Shown here one piece after another: positions 54,254-64,000 of a DNA stretch of 64,000 nucleotides. Each line of letters starts with the position of its first letter. Within the stretch, counting starts at the first letter, position 1. The position numbers and the translations under genes were made by a program. The notes under the pieces were generated by a model. It searched no databases. It was not told the origin of the DNA and saw only the letters and a program-made list of their open reading frames with translations. Source of the stretch: Beta vulgaris subsp. vulgaris (Eukaryota; Streptophyta; Magnoliopsida; Caryophyllales; Amaranthaceae); assembly GCF_026745355.1 (NCBI RefSeq), contig NC_079206.1, positions 29,668,020-29,732,019 of the forward strand. The letters run 5' to 3'.

Positions 54254-55413
54254 TGTTGACTTGTTGTATTCACTATTTTGATGATGACAAATATTTATCT
54301 TTGATTAATTTAGTTTCTTTATTTTGTGTGTTATTAGATTTATTTATTTTATTTCGTGTTATTAGATTTATTTGTTTTATTTTATCTTATAATCTAGGTT
54401 TGTTATTTTATCTTAGGTTTATTATTTTATATCACAAATATCATGTTTAAAAACTTATGGAGTATTGATTAGGAGTTTAATAAAAAATTAAGTTATTAAC
54501 TTTATTTGTGTTTATGACCAATGATTAATATTATGGACTTTAATTTGTGAAAATATTAGAAACCATAATATTCTTGGAAGCTAGTGTATGCGCAGAAAAT
54601 GAAAATACTAATTGATGAAGAGCTTTCTGAGGCACTAACTTCCAGCACCTAAAAAGGAGGGTTGTTGAAGTAGTTCCTAGATTTTAGGAACTACTACAAC
54701 CCACAACAGCCCACCTAATTCTAAGGTGTGTGATCGTGACTGAAGATTCGGAACCACAACAACACAACTTCAAACTGATTCTCTAATGGCTACAAAGTGG
54801 ATGAGTGAGGCTGAAATTTAGCTCCCACTATGTTTGTGGAGAAGATCATGGGGAAATCTGTTATCTACAAATAGTTGTGTGTAACGAACAAAATGATTAA
54901 GCTTTCAGAATTTTATTGTAATATTTTCTATGAAAGTATATTCGGTTTCATCTCTTCTTTCATTATTATTCACTGTATTAGAGATTGGGTTGTGTGAAAC
55001 AAAATCTATAATCATTTCGAGAGAAAAAGAGAAAGAGAAAGAAAAGAGAGAAAGAGAAAGACTTCGAGGGAAGTCAAGAGAGAAAGTCACTTGTTCAAGG
55101 GGAACAAGGTGACAGGGAACAAGTTCCTAGAGAAATAGAGAAGGTCCAATATTAGGTTGTACAAAAGAGAGTCTTTTGGCCTAAGTATATTAAAAAGAAT
55201 TGAGTCAAAATCCCTCGTGGTCAAGGTTTTTCTTCCTACTGGGCCTAGGAAGTTTTCCTTGTAAAAAATCTCGTGTTCTTATTCCTTTTAAGTTTATGTT
55301 CTTTTATCTTTCTTAGTTAAAGATCGTTTTATTTCTGCAAAAAGTTAGAAAATCTCCCCAACTACAATTCACCCCCCTCTTGTAGTTGCTCAATTGTTTA
55401 TACTCGACTAACA
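54254..55413 (+). mobile_element. 3' LTR of copia C
   Basis: Starts TGTTGACTTGTTGTATTCAC directly after the polypurine tract and ends TATACTCGACTAACA. The internal 'TTTTGATGATGACAAA' near the start and 'cccccctcttgtag' near the end match the copia A and B LTR layout. The following 5 bp (actct) would be the target duplication; its partner was lost with the 5' half. Confidence 0.82.
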
Positions 55414-56222
55414 ACTCTAAACATCACTTCTCACTTTAAATGGAATAGTTATTGGAACTGAGTTGTCTTATCTACTAATGCCTTCACTAAGAAGACGAAA
55501 TACAGGCGCGACTCCGTATTCCAGAGTGACCTGCGATATCGAGGAACCTTTGAAATAAAAGAGGGATGATGATCAATTCATTCCTAGAAAAGCCATGGGC
55601 TACCACCATGTACTCCAACCCTTAATGTCCAACTCTAGACGCGCACCAGTGTAAAGTCTATAACTATTCTCGTTACACTTTACGTTATTTACATATTATC
55701 ACTTGTGTTGACACACACATACAAGTAACACATAAATAATAATCAGACAGTCACAACTGAACTTCTTTTATCTTTGGATTTAACAAGTGATCACAACTTA
55801 CAATCCAAGTATACTTTCCTTTTTAATCTCAACTTTCTTTACTTGTTGAACCTAGCCAACAATAATCTCACCTTTATATAGGCATAACTTGTAAACTTAC
55901 CAAATAAGGTCCACAATCCTCATAAGATAATAAAAATAATACTTCTCAAGGAATACATAAATAACATGATTCAACTTCTATAACATATACTAATTCTTCA
56001 TGCGAATTAATAAATAAACTTTCTTTTCATGCTTGCATCAATTATTCCATACAAACATACAATCTAATATTCATAATAAATTCCAAATCACATGTTGCAC
56101 ACAGGCATAAAACATGTAAATCAATTACTAGAAATCACATATATATGAACAAAGTAGGTTCCTATACATGATACTAAAATTTAATCCTCCTTAAAACATG
56201 ATACTAATCACATAGCACGTAA
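55414..56222. other. Unassigned AT-rich DNA right of copia C
   Basis: About 0.8 kb. The stretch 55500-55640 ('aggcgcgactccgtattccagag', 'gtactccaacccttaatgtcc') has the feel of retroelement LTR sequence, but no borders were found. Confidence 0.35.
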
Positions 56223-56570
56223 TTATGTACGTATAACATCCTTATCAATAACAGATGTATCAAGACCCAATGACTTCCCAGCATACACAGGGAAAATATC
56301 AGGGAACTCCCATGCCCCGGTATTTTCGAGTACATAAAAAGGACATCATGTGTCAGTCCAAGTGATGAAGTCCTTGCTAGTGAAAAGAGCTACTGATCCA
56401 TGTTCACCTTGTTGAGTACCAATTAAGGTTCTCCATTTACCATCAGGTAATTGCCAAGCAGTAGACGAGTCTCGAAAATTACAAGGATCAATTTTGTTGT
56501 TAGAGGGTGTTGCAACCATAACAGGATTTTGGGATACCTTAACCCACTCTTTAAGATAAGGGTCAGATAA
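56223..56570 (-). pseudogene. GH32 (cell-wall invertase/fructan exohydrolase-like) fragment
   Basis: A single minus-strand frame of 116 codons reads 'LSDPYLKEWVKVSQNPVM', 'FRDSSTAWQLPDGKWRTLIG', 'GSVALFTSKDFITWTDT', an in-frame TGA, then 'NTGAWEFPDIFPVYAGKSLG' and 'LDTSVI'. These correspond in order to the GH32 FRDP and WEC(P/V)D motifs. The RDP Pro is Ser, and the WEC Cys is Phe with the catalytic Glu kept. The homology begins and ends abruptly, so it is an isolated piece of a large middle exon. GH32 enzymes hydrolyse sucrose or fructans in cell wall or vacuole; this piece cannot act. Confidence 0.78.
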
Positions 56571-57838
56571 AAGTCATGCTATTAGTGATTGTAGGATGAA
56601 TCATGTCATGATCTCAGTACTAGATATACAATCAATGATCACTATTAGTGTTTCGCTTTTCAATCAATGATCACTTTTTTAATTATGACGGATTACTTGT
56701 GTATTGTGGTGCCATTTGCTTTGGAATTGCTAGTAAGATGCCTAATTGTTTCCTTCCTGTTTTACTGATCAGTTTTTAGTCACGCTGGAATTATAGTTGC
56801 CATTTTATTCCATGTATCATTCTTAAATTAGCATAATCACTTGCACCATTAAAGTTTTATCTTTCATGATTGTTTTTGTTGGCTAATCTTATCTCGGCAC
56901 GGTACATGAATATAATTCTGCATAATTTTTAAATCTTTCCCTATCTTGCAAGCTTCTCTGATTTAAGGCATATACAGTTAAAGGCGAAAACACAAAACTT
57001 AGCTACGCCAATTGTTTTGATAATCCATTGCTATCTCCTATGAGTACTTTGAATTGGATAAATCGGGGGTAACTAAAAGTTTAGTTTCGGCAAAAAGTAT
57101 CAATTAATTATATAAATACTTTACGAATAAATGATCAATTCGGCTGACTGTTAAAATATGTAGAGAAAGTCAAGTATGGCAAACTGATATTCGCGAATTA
57201 AACAAAATAAATGAAGAATCAATTCGCAAAACCTAAAAAAATGCACTAACAGAAAGTCATTGTTACCATAATCTGAATCATCTAATCAGGAATCTTACTT
57301 CTCTGACGACTTTTCCCTAGTCATCCTCCGAAAAAACATTTGAGAAAGAATAGAAGTTCTGATCAAGTGACTCTACCGCCTCATACAAGTGATATGCAAC
57401 CAAAAAATGAAATATCCAAATTCCCTACGCATGTAGCACTAACCTATAAAAGAAACCTATGCTATAAACTTCGCTGCAGTGCTGACAGCCTGAGATGAAA
57501 TGCCAGGTTTCACAAAACATATGAGGCAAATTGCAAGGCGTGAAATTAAAACCCACATTTCATATAAGTCTCTTACAGCCTCAATAGCTCCATCGCGGCA
57601 CCTTACGACCCCAAATAACCCATCCTACTCACATATAAAAAAAACAACAGTTGAATCAAAAGCCACAAACCAATGAGAAATACCTCACCATCAACCATCA
57701 AACTGGAATTTGAAAAAGTAAATAATGAAGCCAAGAATTACTTAAGAAAAGAATTTCAGTTAGTAAGCATCTTTACTGCACACGAACATCAAACAAAAAT
57801 GCACTAATAGATCTGAGAACAAGGAGAGAGAAAGCAAG
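56571..57838. other. Unassigned AT-rich DNA
   Basis: No ORF, repeat or element ends recognised. It may include the interior of the CACTA-type element that ends at 58303. Confidence 0.4.
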
Positions 57839-58303
57839 AATTAGGGTTACCTTCAGATCTAACGACATCAACGAACTATTCTACCTCCTGTTGTTCGTGA
57901 GAGAAGGCTTGAAAATTTGGTTCTTCGGCAGCGGCGGCAGGATGCGGCAATGCTCTTCGTGGACATGCAAAGAGAAGAGGATCGAGAGTGAGTGAAGAGG
58001 GGAAGAGAGAGAAAGAGAAGTAGATTGAGAGTGAGTGGAGAGGAGAGAGAGAGAGAACAAAGATTTTTTTTTTGACGGGTGAGAGAGAATAGAGATTAGA
58101 GGGGAATAGTTCGGGTTGCTTTTAAAAATATTAAATTCCTTTCCAAAAAAAAGTATTAAGTTAGTCAAATGCTCGGGTTGTTTTTAAAAACCCGAGCATT
58201 TGTGAATTTTTCTTTTTAAATTTCCAAAAACTTATCAAATGCTCGGGTTGTTAAAACAACCCAAGCATTTGTAAAGTAGCAAAAGAGGTTTTTTCTACTA
58301 GTG
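57839..58303. mobile_element. One end of a CACTA-type element with palindromic subterminal repeats
   Basis: The sequence ends ggttttttctactagtg (58303), which in reverse is CACTAGTAGAAAAAACC, a standard plant CACTA terminus. Just inside lie two hairpin-forming units built on caaatgctcgggttg (58166-58202 and 58236-58271) and a weaker third near 58110. The other terminus was not located to the left. The purine-rich 57950-58090 stretch (gagagagagagag) lies within it. Confidence 0.6.
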
Positions 58304-59516
58304 GTACCTCGTGTAAACTAGCCTGTAGGCCACCTTTTAATCCTTTAAAAGTCCCCAACGAGATATTCTCCGCCTAAAAATCAAGATAACCGAAATTAAT
58401 AACTTTAAATAAAAGTTACAGCATCCTTAAAGTACTTAAAACCCCCTTTAAAAACGTTTAGAAGTCAAGTTTAATATCAAAACTTGAATTATTTTTAATT
58501 CCTAGCATAGGACTACCATACTAGTAACTAAAAACTCTTAAAAACTCTATAAATAAACCTTTTCTGAAATTACAACAACTTTAAAAATTAATAAACCTCC
58601 TTAAAACATGTATAACATATTTAAAATCATATACTAAGTTAATCTCATAGTACCTAATATGCTACTATGGTTTTCTAGCAATTTAAAACCCTAAAAATTC
58701 ATGTTTTCATGTTTAAAACTAAAAATCTAATCATAATAATAAACCTGAAAATTTTCTTATAATATAAACTATAGATGAATCGAAATTACTTATTAAAAAC
58801 AGTAATTTAAACTAATAAACATGATTAACAATAATAAAAGACATAAAAATATAGTCTTTAATGGAATCTTAAGAAGGAAGAAAAGAAGACAACCAACAAA
58901 AAGAAGGAGGAACAAGGCGCCGCAAAGAGCAGTCCACGGCAGCAGCCCTTCGGTGGTTGTGTGGTGTTTTCGGATTTTCGGTGACGTTTCTTGTTGAAGA
59001 AGAAACGTTACTTGAACAAGAAGAAAAGAGTTTGGAAGGAGAATTGAGAATGACGTGCAAGGAGAGAGAGAAAAGTCGAGTATTGATGAATGGCGTGTAA
59101 AAGAGTGGAAGAGAAAATAATTTATGTGGATAAAATAATTGGGTATTAAGGTATTTATATAAAGGCTTCCTTGGTAGGGCTTAGGAAAAGAGATAAAGTT
59201 TAATGAAAATTGATGATGAACATGATAATTAATTTGAGACGTTAATCATCACTAGGACTCTTTTCCTTTTTATCCTTTTAGGATTTTTAGGTTTCTCAAT
59301 TCCATTAGACTTCTTTTTCAATATAAATTAGTATTTAAAACTTTTTATCAAAGCATGGTTAATTAAAATATTTTCAACTTTACTATATCATGAAAATAAT
59401 TTCATTTGACTTATAAAATAGTCAACCATTTTAAATAGTAAAATCATTTTAAAACTAATTTGGATTTAAATATAAATATATATTTATAAAATCCTTTAAA
59501 ATTATGGGGGATTACA
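58304..59516 (-). mobile_element. Probable gypsy-type LTR (one border seen)
   Basis: The right edge ggggattaca (59516) reads TGTAATCCCCCATAATTTTA on the minus strand. A TATATAAATA box follows at plus 59152-59161, then a GC-richer leader (about 58870-59090). This matches the arrangement of the solo LTR at 9078. The distal end was not identified and may be cut by the CACTA end at 58303. The 63-codon ORF at 58869-59060 is leader sequence. Confidence 0.45.
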
Positions 59517-60778
59517 AATGTGCTCTTAGTTAGGACACAAATGATGGTTAATATTCTACGAAATGTATCTATTGTTGTATTGATGTGTATGTGTAATGAA
59601 CGTCAATGTTTCATGTTACAGTTGAACATTGGTGGCTACTCTTACTTATTTACCCTAAAAAAATGGCTTAACATGAATGTTGTCCTATAATGACTTCCTG
59701 AACTCAATGAACTACATAAACTTGACTTGGATCTGGGAATTTATGAGTGTTTGCATTCATCCCCTTTCGACTAAGTGCATTTACTTTTATTTCTCTGTTT
59801 CACTGTTATGAATTTGTAGAGGGAATGTCACAGGTCATATAAATACACCTTTTTGGAAAGAACATTTGATGCTTTAGATTCATTTCTTCATTTAAGAGTC
59901 TATACCATAGCCTTACTGCTCTGTCAAGTACATGTAGTCACTTTGCCTTATCTTATATGCCTTAGAAAAGTTATTAGTCATGTTCCCTTGAATTTTTGAA
60001 TACTATTTATTCTTAAAACGTAATATACTACTTAGTACACTTGTTGCTAGCATTTCAAAAGGGGAAAAATGTTTATATATATGTGGAGCAGAAAAATACT
60101 AACTAGACTCGATGGGTCAGCTGCGTGTAAATTAAATTTGTGTTATCTACACAATGTAGCTCACTCTTAAAGGCAAGTAAAATTCAAAACACCCAAATAT
60201 AAAGTGAGAACAAGGGCATGAGTTCCTAGAACTGGGATTGCCCACAATTACCATAACTATTGCGAGCTCTCTATTGTAACAAATTGGATTTACAACTTTG
60301 ATTGGCCCTATCTTATTGTGTAGATATATTATGGTTAATGTATAAGCTTTTGATGCATTACTTATAGAGTTACGAATATACTTATCTAGATGCATTTCGA
60401 CAGTTGTCTTAAATGACTACTACTGGGAAAAAACATTTACAATCGACTACTTAGATGTTGGGTTTTATTTCTTCATTAACATCTTTGAGGTTTCGTTCAA
60501 CTTCTACGTTGTGTTGTCTAACTTTTGCCCTATGTGGTTTTGCACTGCTTGCTTTAATTTGCTTGTAACTAACTATTTTGATTGTTGCCTAGATTGTTTC
60601 TATTACATTTGCATTTCACTTTTTACTTGTTGTATGTTAGTAGTGAATATATGAGCTTATGATTCGTTATTGTTCGTGTCGTTGTTTATGGGTTTAGAAA
60701 TAAACACAAACCCTTAAATTCCCGCTATTCACACCTTATTGTCAAACCAACTCTTAAGTCTTTGCACCGTTACATGTC
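59517..60778. other. Unassigned DNA upstream of the decayed gene
   Basis: AT-rich, T-rich on the plus strand, without recognisable coding sequence. It may hold the promoter or 5' intron of the gene starting at 60779. Confidence 0.4.
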
Positions 60779-63080
60779 ATGGCTTCAGGAACCTGTACAA
60801 GTAACAATCCCTTTCCACCCTTTGTTGGAGCAAATTACAACACATATGGACTTCCCTTAACCAGCTTATCATTTCCTAGATGCCTCTAGGAACAAGGTAT
60901 GCGTGTTAAGACAAGATGTGGTCCAATCGCCTACACATATATCTGTGGGGAAGCTAGAAAGATTGAGGAGTCTTGTGAAAGAGCCGCATAACAAGTCATT
61001 CGTGACCTAATGAAGAAGTATGATGTCTATATTGAACATATCACCTCCTTAAGTAACAAGATGTTTGCATGTTGTTCTGCTCTGTACAACCTGAAATGGA
61101 CCGAGTTAAGCCAGGTGGACACTAGGGGAAAAAAAAGGAAGGGCTGCGGAGGAAGGGATGCGGAGGAAGGGATGCGCTTTTTCTAAAAGCGCAGCCCTAC
61201 ACAACGGAAGGGCTGCGCTTTTTTATAAAAGCGCAGCCCTTCACTTAGTAGGGCTGCGCTTTTAGAAAAAGCGCAACCCTTCTTACTTCAGAAGGGTTGC
61301 GCTTTTTCTAAAAGCGCATCCCTACTAAGTGAAGGGCTACGCTTTTATAAATGGCGCAGCCCTTCTGCCTAAGTAGGGTTGCGTTTTTGAAGAAAAGCGC
61401 AGCCCTTCTTAAAAAAATTTGAAAAATTCAAGTTCGCGGGCTTCAAATATTAAGCGGGATTCGTCAAATATATCCCTCATTCTCCTCTCTCCTCTCTCAC
61501 GTCCCTCATTATTCCTTTTCCTCCTTCTCTCACATCCCTCCTCCCTCTCCTGCTTTTCTCTAATCCTCTCAAAAACTCCCAGAAATGTTGCGAGAAAAAC
61601 GCTGAAATGATTTGCACGAATCATGCCGACGGAGTCCGATTGCCTATTGTGATACCTTTTCGGAAGCGGAACGAGCCAACAAGTCAAACTCACTGCTATG
61701 CTGGGACGTTTAGGCTTTTTAAGCCATCCGAGTTCGTTTAAGCCTCCAAATAGCCATTTTAAGTTTTTCCGAAATATTTTTTTCCCTTAAATTATGTATT
61801 TGGGTTTTGTTTTATGTATTTAAACATTATTAGGTTAATGTTTGGAGGTAGTTCTTGTATTTTCATATCTATAATGTTCTTGTATACTTCTCTTTGTTTA
61901 TATATTTTGATTAATATTCTTGTATACTTCTCTTTGTTTTGATTAATGTTCTTGTATACTTCTCTTTGTTTATTTTGATTAATGTTCTTTTATACTTCTC
62001 TTTGTATATAATTTCTTGTATTTTCATCTTTGTTTTGATTAATGTTCTTGTATACTTCTTGTATACTTCTCTTTGTATATTAGTTTTTGTTCCTTTTTTT
62101 CATTTTCGTTTAATTCTTATTTTTGTTTTGGGTTTAGTATTTTCATTTCGTTTCTCTTCTCTTCTGTTTAATTTCAGAAAATGTGAGATTATGAGTAAAA
62201 AAATGTCAAAAAAAATTTTTTTTTTAATTTTTTTTTTGGTAGGAAGGGTTGCGCTAGTTAGGAAAAAGCGCAGCCCTTCTAGCTCAGAAGGGCTGCGCTT
62301 TTTCCTAACTAGCGCAGCCCTTCTAGCTTAAGGGCTGCGCTTTTCTAGCGCAACCCTACTTAAAAAGTGAAGGGCTGCTACTGAAAGGGCTGCTGTCAAA
62401 AAGCGTAGCCCTATAGGCCTTTTTCAGCGCAGCCCTTCTTCATTTTTCCACTAGTGGGAAAAAGGACTGCCAAAGATCCCTTTGTATGAAATATTGTCGG
62501 ATAATGATGATGGCCCTAACAAACATGTTTTTGTTGACTTTATGTTTATATTGCAGGTTATCTGCAGAGCACTTCCCATCCATTCCACTCCTATTGAAAC
62601 AATTGAACACAGTCTTGGCCAATACACTTCTTAGCTTATAGTGACACCTCCAGACAACGAATATGAGTTTGAGTGTATATTTGGGGATTGTTGTGGTTCT
62701 CTTCTTGAAGCAAAACAAAACCTCGATAAGAAAACTCTTTTCTATCTCCTTCGCATCTACAACCTTAAAATTATTGATGCGAACAACAGGCCCATGGTTT
62801 CAAAGTTCAATGCTCTAATGTGCACCCTTGCAAGGGAAAGTTATTTGACCCTCAAGGAACGTGTTATGTGCCTAAAAGAAGAGTTGGAACCTTCTTTGCT
62901 TCTCGTAGAACATGATTGCCTAACTCCTCAAGGCACTACAATCCATATACCCTTGATTGTGTCTCCCCAACTGCTTCTTGTAGCCCGTATGTTGTGCATG
63001 CTTCTCAACATGCGCTTTCGCTTTACTTTTCAGCCCTTCAAGAGCTTGACACAATTTTTAAGCGCTCTAAGTTTGTGTAG
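60779..63080 (+). pseudogene. Decayed two-exon plant gene, possibly dsRNA-binding-like; intron hit by CACTA
   Basis: Exon 1, 60779-61114: one frame from ATG ('MASGTCTSNNPFPPFVGANY', 'RTRCGPIAYTYICGEARKIE'-like region, 'QVIRDLMKKYDVYIEHI') with TAG and TAA stops, the latter before CAA. Donor CAG|GTGGA at 61115. Exon 2 starts after ttgcag at 62556 in the same phase: 'VICRALPIHSTPIETIEHSL', a TAG, then 'YEFECIFGDCCGSLLEAKQN' and on to 'HDCLTPQGTTIHIP'. A frameshift near 62950 leads into 'HALSLYFSALQELDTIFKRS'..KFV and TAG at 63080. Two segments resemble the C-terminal half of a double-stranded-RNA-binding fold (a Gly-containing strand then an Ala/Lys-rich helix), but I could not confirm this. 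Four lesions make it a pseudogene. Confidence 0.6.
61120..62456. mobile_element. Complete nonautonomous CACTA element, 1,337 bp
   Basis: CACTAGGGGAAAAAA at the left and TTTTTCCACTAGTG at the right, flanked by GGA (61117-61119, 62457-62459), the 3-bp duplication expected for CACTA. Both subterminal regions (61136-61410 and 62243-62440) are built from many copies of a GGGCTGCGCTTTT-type motif in both orientations, forming near-perfect hairpins. The interior has T-rich direct repeats ('gttcttgtatacttctctttg', 61850-62080). The ORFs within are not transposase. Confidence 0.88.
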
Positions 63081-64000
63081 GCTATATAGGACTTCCTTGT
63101 CATGTTTGTGGCATTTTCTACAAGGGTGCATTTGTTTTTTGCTACGTTATAGTTTTAGAATACCCAAACTCCCTTTTTTGGCCCTAATATTAAGCATCAT
63201 TGTAATTGGCTCTTTTGTGAGTAAACAGATGCAACATCAACTGTGACTCTAACAGTTAGGATGCTTTATACGTTGAGCTTTGTTGCTTTACCACCTCAGT
63301 AATGTTGTTTATATGCTTACACCTCGTAGATTAAGATGTATTACTCATGGATTAATGAAATGGCACTGCTTTTGGAAATGACTCGGTGTCTTTGTTCTCT
63401 TAAATCTACTTTCACACTCTTGCATGTTTAGATGTACATTTATCTTGTAGAACAATGGTTTCTTGCTATGTGAATGGGAATTCGAATATGTTGCACCGTC
63501 TTTGAAGTTCATTTGACTGTAAATATATAGCATATATGCGTGAAGTTGGACACTTAACCAATAATGAGGAATTTTTTGCACTAGGGAATCCAATTACTAT
63601 GTTGGTTTGTTAAAGGTGGTACAAGGTTTGCGTTTGTTGTAATTTTTAATGGATTAAACAAATGTGTTGTTGCGGGTGCTTCAATTGATACGGTACGCAG
63701 TTTCAGTAATAATATGTTGACCACCTTTGCGTATACCTCACACAGGAGTATGTCTCGTTTCACTATATGTTGCTTAGTTTTCGGGACTACAGTTGTCCAT
63801 GGTACTGTAGAGTACCATTATTTACACAAATCGGTAGTTGTCCGCTATGTTTATTTCCCTCTTATTAGAGAGTGGGATCCAAAGTTGTTCTAACACATTT
63901 ATAAGGTTTAACACCCTTTTAATGTAACATGAATGCAACTTTGTTTCACGAATTCCAAATAAATTTATAAACTCTACGCGGTCTAGCAAATGCATGAGGG
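63081..64000. other. Unassigned DNA at the right edge
   Basis: No confident gene or element. Part of it probably is the 3' UTR of the decayed gene ending at 63080. Confidence 0.4.

Larger units (their letters stand above)
47999..55413 (+). mobile_element. Copia C: 5'-truncated SIRE-like element
   Basis: Plus-strand copia remnant beginning abruptly in the integrase tail ('KFDARNDEVVF', aligned to copia A's 'KFDARSDETVF'). It runs through RT and RNase H to about 50700, a Mutator-like insertion, an env-like ORF (52320-53704), a polypurine tract (AAAAAAGGGGGAATAT before 54254) and a 3' LTR (54254-55413). The 5' LTR, gag, protease and most of integrase are absent. It lies head-to-head with ValRS. 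Confidence 0.88.

Noticed and set aside
57881..58168. 95-codon Ser/Leu-rich minus-strand ORF
   Set aside because: It comes from a GA-rich low-complexity tract inside the CACTA-type end and shows no domain.
61130..62450. Repeated palindromes resembling a CRISPR-like array
   Set aside because: Spacing is irregular, there are no spacers of constant length, the DNA is plant nuclear, and the palindromes lie inside a CACTA element with proper ends.

Overview
This 64-kb window is nuclear DNA of a flowering plant, most likely a eudicot. It holds one spliced, apparently intact nuclear gene set among layered transposable elements: Ty1/copia and Ty3/gypsy LTR retrotransposons, an L1-like insertion, and hAT-, Mutator-, CACTA- and Stowaway-type DNA elements. 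I cannot fix the genus from sequence alone.

Layout. 1-4752: a minus-strand LTR element with a 3.3-kb LTR and only 341 bp of internal DNA, sitting inside the remnant of a second minus-strand copia element (LTR 4851-6204). 6205-8034: AT-rich DNA with a decayed array of about 130-bp tandem units. 8035-20988: a minus-strand SIRE-like copia element (copia A) with gag-pol and an extra downstream env-like ORF. It is bounded by a perfect 5-bp duplication, and its 3' LTR is split by a 2.2-kb solo LTR. 20994-22221: trinucleotide-rich and unassigned DNA.

22222-47789: the only confidently functional gene, valyl-tRNA synthetase on the minus strand. I resolved 21 exons (3,219 nt, 1,072 codons plus stop) with consistent splice sites and phases. 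Its introns carry two Stowaway MITEs, an L1-like insertion, an 887-bp hAT-like element, and a complete 6-kb gypsy chromovirus that itself holds a 410-bp solo LTR. The start codon lies about 210 bp from a broken copia element.

47999-55413: a 5'-truncated plus-strand copia element (copia C) related to copia A. It is interrupted by a GTACCC-rich insertion and by a Mutator-like element with a perfect 9-bp duplication. It keeps an env-like ORF and a 3' LTR. 55414-64000: a fragment of a GH32 (invertase-like) gene, one end of a CACTA-type element, a probable gypsy LTR, and a decayed two-exon plant gene whose intron was hit by a complete 1.3-kb CACTA element.

How it works together: the synthetase charges tRNA-Val for translation. 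The rest is its transposon environment. No operon-like or defence-like system is visible. The features of most interest are the giant-LTR/minimal-core element, the env-like ORF family shared by copia A and C, the truncated upstream flank of the synthetase gene, and the palindrome-rich CACTA ends.
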